A stretch of 64,000 bases of DNA from Bacteroides salyersiae WAL 10018 = DSM 18765 = JCM 12988 (GTDB taxonomy: Bacteria; Bacteroidota; Bacteroidia; Bacteroidales; Bacteroidaceae), in contig NZ_KB905466.1 of assembly GCF_000381365.1 (NCBI RefSeq), positions 1,445,102-1,509,101 of the forward strand, in the 5' to 3' direction. The notes beneath the pieces were generated by a model. The model searched no databases. It saw only the letters and a list, made by a program, of their open reading frames with translations, and had not been told where the DNA came from. Of this stretch, positions 9,521 to 18,217 are shown in pieces. Positions within the stretch are counted from its first letter, which is position 1, and the number at the start of each line of letters is the position of its first letter. A program made the translations under genes and the position numbers.

Positions 9521-9877
9521 ATGAATCGTCTTATAAATCCCATTAAAAGAACATTGCTTACTTTAATGACATTAATAATACTATTAATCATAGGTGGGAC
9601 TATCTTCATTGAAAAAGAAAAAGTAGACACTTTAACTTTTTTAGTATACTCTTTTTATCCAACTCCGTTTATTTGCATGGCATCTTTTGTTATAAGTTCG
9701 TTTTTTTTATCGGTCTTGGGTAAGGAAACACAAAATAGTAACTATTATAATCTCAACAATTCTAATCAGCTGGGTGTCATATATCTTTTTCTATATAAGT
9801 TCACTTTAAATAAAATATGTGGCACATTAAAACAAAGAAGTATAGATTATAAGAGATGGAAACAAAAAAATCGCTAA
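9521..9877 (+). CDS. Small membrane protein of unknown function
   Basis: A 118-aa protein with two strong hydrophobic segments (about residues 10-30 and 38-68) and a basic C-terminal tail (LKQRSIDYKRWKQKNR). It sits 17 bp after the previous small membrane gene and overlaps the next by 22 bp, so the genes are co-transcribed. It may be a second immunity protein or a spare from an earlier toxin. No family is recognised. Confidence 0.55.
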   Translation: MNRLINPIKRTLLTLMTLIILLIIGGTIFIEKEKVDTLTFLVYSFYPTPFICMASFVISSFFLSVLGKETQNSNYYNLNNSNQLGVIYLFLYKFTLNKICGTLKQRSIDYKRWKQKNR

Positions 9878-10404
9878 CCCCAATCTATGAATTAGAATTG
9901 TCAGATGGCATTTCTTTAAAAATTCATGTAAAGAAAGCAAAAACAGGTATACTAAGTATTATTTTATTTTTTGCACTTTCAATCTTTTTTATTCCAATAA
10001 TAGTCTTTATATATTTAGCTACAACCAGTGAAGGTATTCCTTTTGGTTTCATTATCACTTGTATAGTAGGTTTTCTTTCTTCAGGTTATTTATTGAAATT
10101 ATATTTATGGAATAAATATGGGACAGAAGTCTTTATTATAAAAAAGAAAAATTTAGTACTATATTATGATTACAAACTATTCAAAGATAACTATAAAAAG
10201 ATTCCTTTTGAGTCAATTCAAGTTTATTTTGAAGACAACGGTATATTGATGAATGCACCTCAGGGAGTTAATGTTCCTAAGGGGAATACGAATGTAAACA
10301 ATGTGATTTGCTTTGATTTAGATGGTAAAGAAGTAAAATCTGAAGGTGAAATACCTCTTGAAGTAATTATAAAAATCAGCAAACATTTGCATCAAAATCG
10401 CTAA
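9856..10404 (+). CDS. Membrane protein with cytoplasmic PH-like tail, unknown function
   Basis: A 182-aa protein: about 30 N-terminal soluble residues, two adjacent membrane helices (about residues 31-55 and 63-85), then a beta-rich soluble domain of about 95 residues (KKKNLVLYYDYKLF to EVIIKISKHLH). The pattern resembles small membrane proteins with a PH-like domain found as immunity or accessory genes, but I cannot name a family. The start overlaps the previous gene by 22 bp. It is the last gene of the toxin-immunity run. Confidence 0.6.
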   Translation: METKKSLTPIYELELSDGISLKIHVKKAKTGILSIILFFALSIFFIPIIVFIYLATTSEGIPFGFIITCIVGFLSSGYLLKLYLWNKYGTEVFIIKKKNLVLYYDYKLFKDNYKKIPFESIQVYFEDNGILMNAPQGVNVPKGNTNVNNVICFDLDGKEVKSEGEIPLEVIIKISKHLHQNR

Positions 10405-10454
10405 TAAGTAGTTCATATATAGTATAATATCAGGAAAGTGCTTATAGAAAATGA

Positions 10455-10565
10455 TATAGTTTTATCTCTCCTAAAGATAAACATGAAAGCATTAATTATT
10501 TCAGTAAAGATACTGGTTCCAAAGTTAATTTCAGATGTATCAAAACTAAAGAAAAGAAATATAGG
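10455..10565 (+). pseudogene. Possible stump of another lost toxin gene
   Basis: Thirty-seven codons without a stop or a Met, starting after a TGA at 10452-10454 and running in frame into the next ATG. The translation contains SPKDKHESINYFSKDTGSK, which looks like real protein. The position, just before the third transglutaminase-like gene, mirrors the stump at 6054-6167. This could be chance in AT-rich DNA. Confidence 0.3.
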
Positions 10566-11600
10566 ATGAAAAGACTGATAAAAGCAATCGGGTTATTGTA
10601 CGCATTATTAATCGTAACTGCATACCCTGTATATTCCCAGGCCGCCTACTTCAAAGAGCAATTAACACTTGCCAACATGCTTTCCGGCAAAGATTCTTTG
10701 AATCTTCAAAAAGCTGTTTATGCTGTCGAAAACGCTTATTACAACGATAACTTGAACGAAGAGGTTTTCAATCATCAGATAGAATGGTATGCTAATTTCT
10801 GCCGAGGAATTATGCAATCCGGCGACATCCGATACGAAGGACAGGGAGACGAACAAGCTGCCAAAGCACAATGTGCTGTTTTCGTATTCATGACGGATTC
10901 TATTCCTATGCAAATAGGAGATACAGTGGTAGCACATCTGCCTTTCGAATACAACTTCGATGATTATGCCGGACGTCAAAATTGGAGCAGCATGTTCGTA
11001 TCGTATATGATGGAAACAAGAAAGGGAAATTGTCATTCCATGCCACTACTATACAAATTAATCATGGATAAGCTCGGTGAAAAGTGCTGGCTTTCATTGG
11101 CACCGAATCATATGTACATAAAAGCATGGAACAAACGTGCCGGATGGTACAATATAGAATTAACCTGTGCGGATTTTCCAACCGACGCTTGGCTGACAGC
11201 ATCCGGATACATACACCTGGATGCAATAAGAAACGGCATATACATGGATACACTTTCCGTACAGCAATCAGTGGCACTATGCTTGACTGATCTGGCGCAA
11301 GGATACATGCATAAATATGGAACCGAAGACGGGCATTTCATTGTACAATGTTGTGACACTGCCTTGAAATATTATCCGGATTACATCAATGCGCTATTGC
11401 TAAAAGCACAAATCATTGCAGAGCAATATAAACGAAGCCCTTCGGTTACTTCCCAAAAACACATGAATGAATTATATGCCAAAATCCATCGTCTGGGATA
11501 CCGGAAAATGCCGACCGATATGTATCTGAACTGGCTATATTCACTAAATGAATACAGTAACGAATACCGGATAAAGAAAATAATCAGCTATTCAAAGTAA
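10566..11600 (+). CDS. Secreted transglutaminase-like protein, shorter paralogue
   Basis: A 344-aa protein with signal peptide (MKRLIKAIGLLYALLIVTAYPVYSQ). It aligns along its length with the second half of the 6927-8267 protein but lacks the Pro-rich and charged N-terminal part. Shared motifs are LPFEYNFDDY (about 125-134), GNCHSMPLLY (Cys156), LAPNHMYIKAW (His182) and GWYNIELTC (Glu198), and the same C-terminal helical pattern with a conserved GYRKMPTDMYLNWL end. The repeated Cys and His suggest a working papain/transglutaminase-like active site. It is the third member of the island's family. No toxin gene follows; convergent genes start next. Confidence 0.75.
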   Translation: MKRLIKAIGLLYALLIVTAYPVYSQAAYFKEQLTLANMLSGKDSLNLQKAVYAVENAYYNDNLNEEVFNHQIEWYANFCRGIMQSGDIRYEGQGDEQAAKAQCAVFVFMTDSIPMQIGDTVVAHLPFEYNFDDYAGRQNWSSMFVSYMMETRKGNCHSMPLLYKLIMDKLGEKCWLSLAPNHMYIKAWNKRAGWYNIELTCADFPTDAWLTASGYIHLDAIRNGIYMDTLSVQQSVALCLTDLAQGYMHKYGTEDGHFIVQCCDTALKYYPDYINALLLKAQIIAEQYKRSPSVTSQKHMNELYAKIHRLGYRKMPTDMYLNWLYSLNEYSNEYRIKKIISYSK

Positions 11601-11684
11601 CGCTTACCAGAGAAAAACAAAAGGAGCGCATCAACAGTAATCTTTCTGACACACTCCTTAAGAAGAATTGAAAGCATTTTTACC

Positions 11685-12842
11685 CTATCCCACAATGTAC
11701 TTCGCTTTCTTTCCGCAACAACGGTAGATCACCCAAACGATAAGCCATGATACGGCAAAAGCAATCACTGCCGCTACCGGAATCTGAACCGGGGCGGGTA
11801 CACCGAGGGCACGTACCAACTCTACGCTCGGCCCTGTCAGGAAGTAATGCACCATATAGACGCCAAAACCGCAAAGGGTAAGATTAGCCAAAGCTTTCTG
11901 TACTTTCTCCGAACGGATTTGTACTTTCTTCGCCAGCATAAACACGGGAATCGTCATCATCACCACGTTGATGGAGCAATAAGTGAAAAAGAGTTCATAC
12001 ATTTCGTCCGTATATTCCGGCAGTGAAGAAATATAACGGAAACCGAAGAAAGTAATCGCATAACCGACAACAAACATCGGAATACCGATAGCCAAAGTTT
12101 TACTCAAAGACCAATCTAATTTTCTCAAATAATGCCCCAACAGCAGATACCCATTGAAACCGGCAAAAGCATAGAACATGCCAAACGCATTCCAGGAACA
12201 TGTGCCCCACAGATACGAAGCAACAAACTGGTGATAATAAGGCAATAATAAGGTGACTCCCCAAGCTGCAAGAAACCAGAGCTTGGCACGATCGGACGCT
12301 TTTTCTACCCAAGCCGAAAAGATCGGCAGATAAAGATAAAGCCCTATCAGCAAGTAGATGTACCACATGTGTACGGCTATCGGAGAAAAATTCAGAGGAA
12401 TCTGCGATATATACTCCAAAGCCACAGAGAAGGACTGACGCATCACTTCTTCACCGGCATAAGGGAAAAAATTAAGTATAACCTGCGGTTCAAAGCCCAA
12501 TACTCCCGTTATCCACGGAAAAAGATTGTAAAGCACGGACCAGATGAGGAACGGAAAAAATACACGTGGAATACGTTTCTTATAAAACACGGAGGCATCG
12601 CCACGTACGGGCAAGAGTAAAGCTCCCGTAATCATTACAAACAGTGGAACGCAAGGACGCAGGACTGCTCCGTAAACCGCCCCCCAGAATTTTATTTCAT
12701 CAATATTGGAGGCTGTGCCCGGATAGAAATTGAACGGATCGGTGCAATGGCAACAGACCACGGTAAACATGGCTATCAGTCGCACGACATCCAGCCAGAC
12801 AATGTGATTTTTTTGTTGTAGCTCAATCGGTGCTTGTTTCAT
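11685..12842 (-). CDS. Membrane acyltransferase, acyltransferase-3 family
   Basis: The open frame starts at 12878, but the Met at 12842 (MKQAPIELQQKNHIVWLDVVRLIAMFTVV) gives the usual short N terminus before the first helix, about 385 aa. About ten membrane helices and the family start WLDVVRLIAMFTVVCCHC with the key His in the first helix identify the acyltransferase-3 (OafA/WecH-like) family, which acetylates or acylates cell-surface sugars. The acceptor is unknown. It lies downstream of fumarase but beyond a strong terminator. Confidence 0.88.
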   Translation of the reverse strand: MKQAPIELQQKNHIVWLDVVRLIAMFTVVCCHCTDPFNFYPGTASNIDEIKFWGAVYGAVLRPCVPLFVMITGALLLPVRGDASVFYKKRIPRVFFPFLIWSVLYNLFPWITGVLGFEPQVILNFFPYAGEEVMRQSFSVALEYISQIPLNFSPIAVHMWYIYLLIGLYLYLPIFSAWVEKASDRAKLWFLAAWGVTLLLPYYHQFVASYLWGTCSWNAFGMFYAFAGFNGYLLLGHYLRKLDWSLSKTLAIGIPMFVVGYAITFFGFRYISSLPEYTDEMYELFFTYCSINVVMMTIPVFMLAKKVQIRSEKVQKALANLTLCGFGVYMVHYFLTGPSVELVRALGVPAPVQIPVAAVIAFAVSWLIVWVIYRCCGKKAKYIVG

Positions 12843-12866
12843 GATATGTATTAGTGTTTTTATTAC

Positions 12867-12907
12867 AAAAAAGGGCATCTGTACTTAATAAGAAGATACA
12901 GATGCCC
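12867..12907 (-). terminator. Intrinsic terminator after fumarase
   Basis: A perfect 11-bp GC-balanced stem (12873-12883 with 12897-12907) followed on the minus strand by six T. It lies 47 bp past the fumarase stop and overlaps the acyltransferase leader region, so it separates the two genes. Confidence 0.85.
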
Positions 12908-12954
12908 GGAATTATTTCAGTCGTTACAGGTCGTACAACGACGCAATATGAATA

Positions 12955-14607
12955 TTATTTGCCATCACAACTACCACCTGCACAACGCGGCTTAATCTGT
13001 TTGAAGAAGTCATTGCCTTTGTCGTCTACCAGGATAAATGCCGGGAAATCCTCCACTTCGATCTTCCAGATAGCCTCCATACCTAATTCAGGATACTCCA
13101 CGCATTCGATGCTCTTAATGTTATTCTGAGCGAGGATAGCAGCCGGACCACCGATAGAACCGAGGTAGAAACCACCGTATTTCTTGCAAGCATCGGTCAC
13201 CTGCTGGCTACGGTTACCTTTAGCAAGCATAATCATACTTCCACCGTGACTTTGGAACAGGTCTACATACGGGTCCATACGTCCGGCAGTAGTCGGGCCC
13301 ATAGAACCGCAAGCCATACCGGCAGGAGTCTTTGCCGGACCGGCATAATAAATAGGATGGTCTTTGATATATTGAGGCAGATCTTCACCACGATCCAAAC
13401 GTTCTTTCAATTTGGCATGAGCGATGTCACGTCCTACGATGATCGTACCGTTCAGCGACAAACGGGTAGCCACCGGGTACTTAGTCAACTCTTTCAGAAT
13501 CTCCGGCATCGGACGGTTCAAATCGATCTTCACTACGTTGCCTTCACCGGCATTGCGAAGTTCTTCAGGAATCAAACTGCCCGGATTTTCATCCAGCTTC
13601 TCAATCCAGATACCATCCTTGTTGATTTTACATTTGATGTTACGGTCGGCAGAGCAAGAAACTCCCAAACCGACGGGACATGATGCACCGTGACGGGGCA
13701 GGCGGATGATACGTACGTCGTGTGCCAGGTACTTACCGCCGAACTGTGCACCGAGGCCGATCTTATGAGCTTCCTCGAGTACCTGTTTTTCAAGTTCGAT
13801 ATCACGGAAAGCACGTCCGTACTCATTACCTGTAGTAGGCAATTCATCATAATAATGAGTAGAAGCCAATTTCACAGTCAGCAGGTTTTTCTCGGCAGAA
13901 GTACCACCGATTACGAATGCGATGTGATAAGGAGGACAGGCTGCCGTACCAAGGGTTTTCATCTTTTCGACTAAGAACGGAACCAGCGTAGCAGGGTTCA
14001 AGATAGCCTTTGTTTCCTGATACAGATAAGTTTTATTGGCAGATCCACCACCTTTTGTTACGCAAAGGAATTTGTATTCCATGCCCTCCGTTGCTTCGAT
14101 ATCGATCTGGGCAGGCAGGTTACATTTGGTATTCACTTCATCGTACATATTCAAAGGAGCATTCTGCGAATAACGCAGGTTCTCTTCCGTATAAGTTTTA
14201 TAGACACCCAGCGAAAGGGCTTCTTCGTCGGAATATCCGGTCCATACCTGCTGTCCTTTTTCACCATGAACGATGGCCGTACCGGTGTCCTGGCAGAAAG
14301 GAAGTACACCTTTGGAAGCCACTTCCGCATTGCGCAGAAAAGTAAGTGCCACATATTTGTCATTCTCGCTTGCTTCGGGATCGCTCAGGATCTTCGCTAC
14401 CTGTTCGTTATGCGAACGGCGAAGCATGAACGACACATCACGGAATGCAGCATTTGCCATAGCTGTCAGACCCTCTTTCGCCACTTTCAGAATCGGATTT
14501 CCTTCAAACTCGCTTACCGATACATAGTCTTTCGTAAGCAGATAATACTCAGTCTTATCTTCGCCATGCTCGAACATGGGCTGATACTTAAACGGAGGTG
14601 TTGCCAT
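12955..14607 (-). CDS. Fumarate hydratase class I (iron-sulfur type)
   Basis: A 550-aa protein that is full length for the two-domain class I fumarase (FumA/FumB type), which interconverts fumarate and malate with a [4Fe-4S] cluster. The N-terminal domain has [13 protein letters not shown] and a Cys in the [16 protein letters not shown] region. The C-terminal beta domain has [22 protein letters not shown]. In Bacteroides it serves the reductive branch from malate to fumarate to succinate used for anaerobic energy conservation. The start ATG ([11 protein letters not shown]) is the first in frame after a stop. It stands alone with its own terminator. Confidence 0.96.
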   Translation of the reverse strand: MATPPFKYQPMFEHGEDKTEYYLLTKDYVSVSEFEGNPILKVAKEGLTAMANAAFRDVSFMLRRSHNEQVAKILSDPEASENDKYVALTFLRNAEVASKGVLPFCQDTGTAIVHGEKGQQVWTGYSDEEALSLGVYKTYTEENLRYSQNAPLNMYDEVNTKCNLPAQIDIEATEGMEYKFLCVTKGGGSANKTYLYQETKAILNPATLVPFLVEKMKTLGTAACPPYHIAFVIGGTSAEKNLLTVKLASTHYYDELPTTGNEYGRAFRDIELEKQVLEEAHKIGLGAQFGGKYLAHDVRIIRLPRHGASCPVGLGVSCSADRNIKCKINKDGIWIEKLDENPGSLIPEELRNAGEGNVVKIDLNRPMPEILKELTKYPVATRLSLNGTIIVGRDIAHAKLKERLDRGEDLPQYIKDHPIYYAGPAKTPAGMACGSMGPTTAGRMDPYVDLFQSHGGSMIMLAKGNRSQQVTDACKKYGGFYLGSIGGPAAILAQNNIKSIECVEYPELGMEAIWKIEVEDFPAFILVDDKGNDFFKQIKPRCAGGSCDGK

Positions 14608-14805
14608 ATTTTTACTTTTTATTACGTAATGTTAGTTAGTGTGGCAAAGGTAACAATAGTTTTTCGAAGTACAGAAAATGGAGGGCTAAAAAAGATAAAC
14701 AGAAGATTATAGACATATTAGGACAAAAAAAGAGCGAAAAAAAGAAAAGGCTGAGCAATTACTGAAATCTTGCCAAAAACAGTCCGGTTGATTTTTATGA
14801 ACAGT

Positions 14806-15375
14806 TTAAATATCAATATCATATAAATTAAATAATCGTTCCTTGATCTCATTCTTTTTCTGTTCTACATCTTGGCAACTATTCCGATTAACGATAAGAT
14901 AAGAACTAACTTCCGGAAACTCATAGTCCTGAAAGATAGAATCACCAAACAAATGTTCAGCAACGTATTTATATAACCTAAAGCGTTGATTATTTGCTTT
15001 ACTTTCAATTTTATCCGACTTCTTATCTATGGTCTGCGCACCATTGATAACAAACGAAGCAAATGGATGGTCAGACAGTATCAAAGGGACAACACTTGCA
15101 CAAGTCAGAAAGATACGTAATGTTTGTGAATAGTTATATGCTTGAATAAGACGATTGTATTTGTTATCTAATTTACCATCACGTGCTGCATAGAACTTAA
15201 TAGCAAATAAATCGCCAATAGCTTCCACCCGTATGATATACTTTAAACTTTGATATTTTACTGTTCTTTCCGTACGGAACTTATAAATATATGAAAAATC
15301 AAAAGCGTCACCATTGCTTGTCGGAGACGCTTTTTGGATAAAGTGAATATCGTATGGTTCTATACTGTCTAACAT
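14806..15375 (-). CDS. Protein of unknown function (189 aa)
   Basis: A soluble protein with no signal peptide or membrane segment that I can see. It has a beta-rich first half (YKFRTERTVKYQSLKYIIRVEAIGDLFAIKFYAARD) and a helical second half. I do not recognise a family. Its ATG overlaps the TGA of the small upstream gene (TGATG at 15373-15377), which suggests coupled translation. The pair is AT-rich relative to fumarase and GH2 on either side, so it may be an acquired two-gene module. Any role such as toxin-antitoxin is a guess. Confidence 0.6.
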   Translation of the reverse strand: MLDSIEPYDIHFIQKASPTSNGDAFDFSYIYKFRTERTVKYQSLKYIIRVEAIGDLFAIKFYAARDGKLDNKYNRLIQAYNYSQTLRIFLTCASVVPLILSDHPFASFVINGAQTIDKKSDKIESKANNQRFRLYKYVAEHLFGDSIFQDYEFPEVSSYLIVNRNSCQDVEQKKNEIKERLFNLYDIDI

Positions 15376-15563
15376 CAGGGAACGAGTTTAACTCTTGTAG
15401 AGCGGCATGTTTTTACTACTGGTATACCATCCCCTACAACAGTTCTTAAAGGCACAGGCCTATACCCGGACAAAGATTCCCATCCGAGACGCTCTCCTTT
15501 ACTCTTCTTCTGGCCTTTAGTTTGGACAGAATTTTCTTTTCTTACATTAAATTGGTTTCCCAT
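15375..15563 (-). CDS. Small basic protein of unknown function
   Basis: The frame is open from 15671, but the Met at 15563 (MGNQFNVRKENSVQTKGQKK) gives a 62-aa protein and is the likelier start. It is strongly basic (many Lys and Arg), with no membrane segment. The stop overlaps the start of the 189-aa gene, which is the main evidence that it is translated. A small basic protein ahead of a larger one is compatible with a DNA-binding or antitoxin-like partner, but nothing in the sequence proves this. Confidence 0.45.
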   Translation of the reverse strand: MGNQFNVRKENSVQTKGQKKSKGERLGWESLSGYRPVPLRTVVGDGIPVVKTCRSTRVKLVP

Positions 15564-15712
15564 GTTGATCTTTGTTGTAATAACATTGTGCAAATATAGT
15601 GATTTTATTAAACTTATTACAGAACAGCCATTACATTTTGTATATAATTCACGATTTATACAATTCATCATGCTAAAAGTATACCCTCATATTTTTCCTT
15701 TCAGCAACAACC

Positions 15713-18211
15713 TTATTCCGTTTCAACGGTCAGTAGCGCTTTCTTCAATCCTTTTCCGGTTGCTTCCAGAACGATCTTCCCGGCTTTATCCGAAGATTGC
15801 ACAATGGCTGTCATCATGCCGTTAAACACGTGCATCTGTGGCAAATGAAACTGTTCCAAGCTGGCCGGATTACCATTAGCACCGGCACGATAACTCCCTT
15901 CTCCTTTCACCCTGAATTGAATCAAAGTCTGTGCATCGGGACAAAGATTCCCATCTTTGTCAACCACTTTGACCGTCACAAACGCCAAATCTTTCCCATC
16001 TGCCCGAAGCCGGTTTCTATCGGCAACCAATTCAATGTGATGAGGCTTTCCGGCAGTATGCATTTCTGTTTCGGCAACCGCTTTCCCGGTTTTATCGTAG
16101 GCAACGACTTTCACCGTTCCCGGCTCATAACGTGTATCCATCCACATCAGACGGTAACGTTGCTGACGTTTAAACTCGAATATAGAAGTAGAATCGGCAC
16201 TGTTGTGTACCGTAACGCTAAGGTCTTTCGTACGCCTTCCCTGGCTCTTCCCATTGATGAAGAGTTCGGCTGACGGATAGTTGGTATACACGAACACCGG
16301 AGTGACCTCTCCTTCGCGTCCTTCCCAATTCCAGTGGGGCAAAACATGCAAAATCTCTTGCTCCTTGTTCCAATGGCTGCGATAGAGAAAATACCGGTCT
16401 TTAGGCAATCCTGCCAGATCGACTACACCAAACAGAGAAGAATGGCTGGGCCAATCGGTATAGTATGGAGTCGGTTCTCCCAAATAATCGAATCCGGTCC
16501 ATACGAATTCGCCGATGCAATAAGGTAAATCCTCGTGCTGGATAAAATCATCTTCCGGTAAATTAGACCATGCACAAGATTCTACGTCATAGGAAGAAGA
16601 CTGATGATCATCGTATTTCTTCATCCACTGACGAGTTACGGGAAATTTGTATACTCCACGGGAACTGACGGTAGAAGCTGTCTCACTTCCTAAAATGATC
16701 TGTTGCGGCAATTTATCGTAAGCAAGCTGATATTTGTGAGGGCGATAATTGAATCCGGGAATATCCAACGTAGCAGCCATATTATTCTTTATAACGGCAT
16801 CCACGCCATCCATCCCCATTGTAACCGGACGCGTAGGGTCTTCCCGATGACAGATATCCCGCAGGAAACGGGTAATCTTTGCTCCCAATTCTCCGGCTCC
16901 CCACTGTTCGCTCACTTCATTCCCGATGCACCACATGACAATACTTGGATGATTGCGATACTGATGCAACAGGTTTACCAGATCCTTTTCCGCCCATTCG
17001 TCAAACACTTTATGATAACCGTTCATGCATTTTTCTTTTTTCCATTCATCAAACGATTCGGCCATAACCATCATTCCCATTTCATCACAAGCCTTTATCA
17101 GTTCCGGAGCCGGCATGTTATGTGAAGTACGAATGGCATTGCACCCCATATCCTTCAAAATACGAATCTGTCGGCGGATAGCCGCATCATTGACAGCAGC
17201 ACCTAACGGGCCTAAATCATGATGCATACAAGCACCCTTGAAATAAGTCTTCTTTCCATTCAAGAAAAAACCTTTATCGGGGATGAACTCAAGCGAGCGG
17301 ATACCAAAGGGGGTGGTATGCTCGTCAATCAACTCCTGCCCGTCATAGACTCTCGAAACAGCAGTATACAGGACAGGAGTTTCAGGCGACCATAATTCCG
17401 GTGAACGTACCACAAAACTCTGCTCGAACACATTCCCGTCGCCATAAGCCAGTACCTTGTCACCACTCGCAACCACTTTACCCCACTGATCTTTCAGTTC
17501 TGTCACAATCCGATAACCGCTTGCTTCGGGTTGTCCCGTTTCCAAAGCCGTATTCAAATGAACTTTAGCATATTCACTTTTCACAACCGGAGTAGTGAGG
17601 TAAGTCCCCCAAACCGGTATATGCACCGGCTTATTCACCCGTAAATGCACATTACGATACAAACCCGCTCCCGGATACCAACGGGAAGACTCGGTCTCAT
17701 TCTCCAGCCGGACAGCTAACAGGTTACTCTCTCCCGGCTTCATATAAGGAGTGGCATCCAGATAGAAAGAGTTATACCCATAAGGCCAATAGCCAATCTC
17801 ATGCCCGTTCAGGTAAACTTTAGCATGACTCATCGCTCCATCGAATATCAATGTAGCTTTATCGGAGGAAGTAAACGCAGGTGCTTCAAACCGGAGACGA
17901 TACCACCCAACTCCGACAAAAGGTAATCCGCCCGTACGTCCGGCATGTTCCAATGCCGCCTTTTGCCCATCCTGCACAATGGCTACTTTTTGCTGATCAT
18001 TATGAATGCTGAAAGGGCCGTAAATAGCCCAGTCGTGAGGTATTTTCACCGATTGCCAACGGGCATCGTCATACCCGGGTTTCATAAAGTCTGTCCCGTC
18101 TTCACGGGTAAATTTCCATCCTTTTTCAAACAGGTACTCCGTACGTACCTGCGCCTTCGTACACAAAGTACACAACACTAAAAATAACAGTACACTCAAA
18201 TTCTTCATCAT
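15713..18211 (-). CDS. GH2 glycoside hydrolase, probable secreted beta-galactosidase
   Basis: An 832-aa protein with signal peptide ending near ALCTKAQ (about residue 21). Domain order: sugar-binding jelly roll (about 28-190), Ig-like domain (about 200-300), TIM barrel (about 305-600), then two C-terminal Ig-like/DUF4982-type domains. The catalytic acid/base is Glu432 in CIGNEVSEQW and the nucleophile is Glu510 in IILGSETAS, both in family context. It ends the PUL operon, 6 bp after the GH20 gene. With GH20 and GH18 it would strip terminal beta-galactose from complex N-glycan antennae. Beta-galactosidase is the likely activity, but GH2 also holds mannosidases and glucuronidases. Confidence 0.88.
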   Translation of the reverse strand: MMKNLSVLLFLVLCTLCTKAQVRTEYLFEKGWKFTREDGTDFMKPGYDDARWQSVKIPHDWAIYGPFSIHNDQQKVAIVQDGQKAALEHAGRTGGLPFVGVGWYRLRFEAPAFTSSDKATLIFDGAMSHAKVYLNGHEIGYWPYGYNSFYLDATPYMKPGESNLLAVRLENETESSRWYPGAGLYRNVHLRVNKPVHIPVWGTYLTTPVVKSEYAKVHLNTALETGQPEASGYRIVTELKDQWGKVVASGDKVLAYGDGNVFEQSFVVRSPELWSPETPVLYTAVSRVYDGQELIDEHTTPFGIRSLEFIPDKGFFLNGKKTYFKGACMHHDLGPLGAAVNDAAIRRQIRILKDMGCNAIRTSHNMPAPELIKACDEMGMMVMAESFDEWKKEKCMNGYHKVFDEWAEKDLVNLLHQYRNHPSIVMWCIGNEVSEQWGAGELGAKITRFLRDICHREDPTRPVTMGMDGVDAVIKNNMAATLDIPGFNYRPHKYQLAYDKLPQQIILGSETASTVSSRGVYKFPVTRQWMKKYDDHQSSSYDVESCAWSNLPEDDFIQHEDLPYCIGEFVWTGFDYLGEPTPYYTDWPSHSSLFGVVDLAGLPKDRYFLYRSHWNKEQEILHVLPHWNWEGREGEVTPVFVYTNYPSAELFINGKSQGRRTKDLSVTVHNSADSTSIFEFKRQQRYRLMWMDTRYEPGTVKVVAYDKTGKAVAETEMHTAGKPHHIELVADRNRLRADGKDLAFVTVKVVDKDGNLCPDAQTLIQFRVKGEGSYRAGANGNPASLEQFHLPQMHVFNGMMTAIVQSSDKAGKIVLEATGKGLKKALLTVETE

Positions 18212-18217
18212 ACAATT

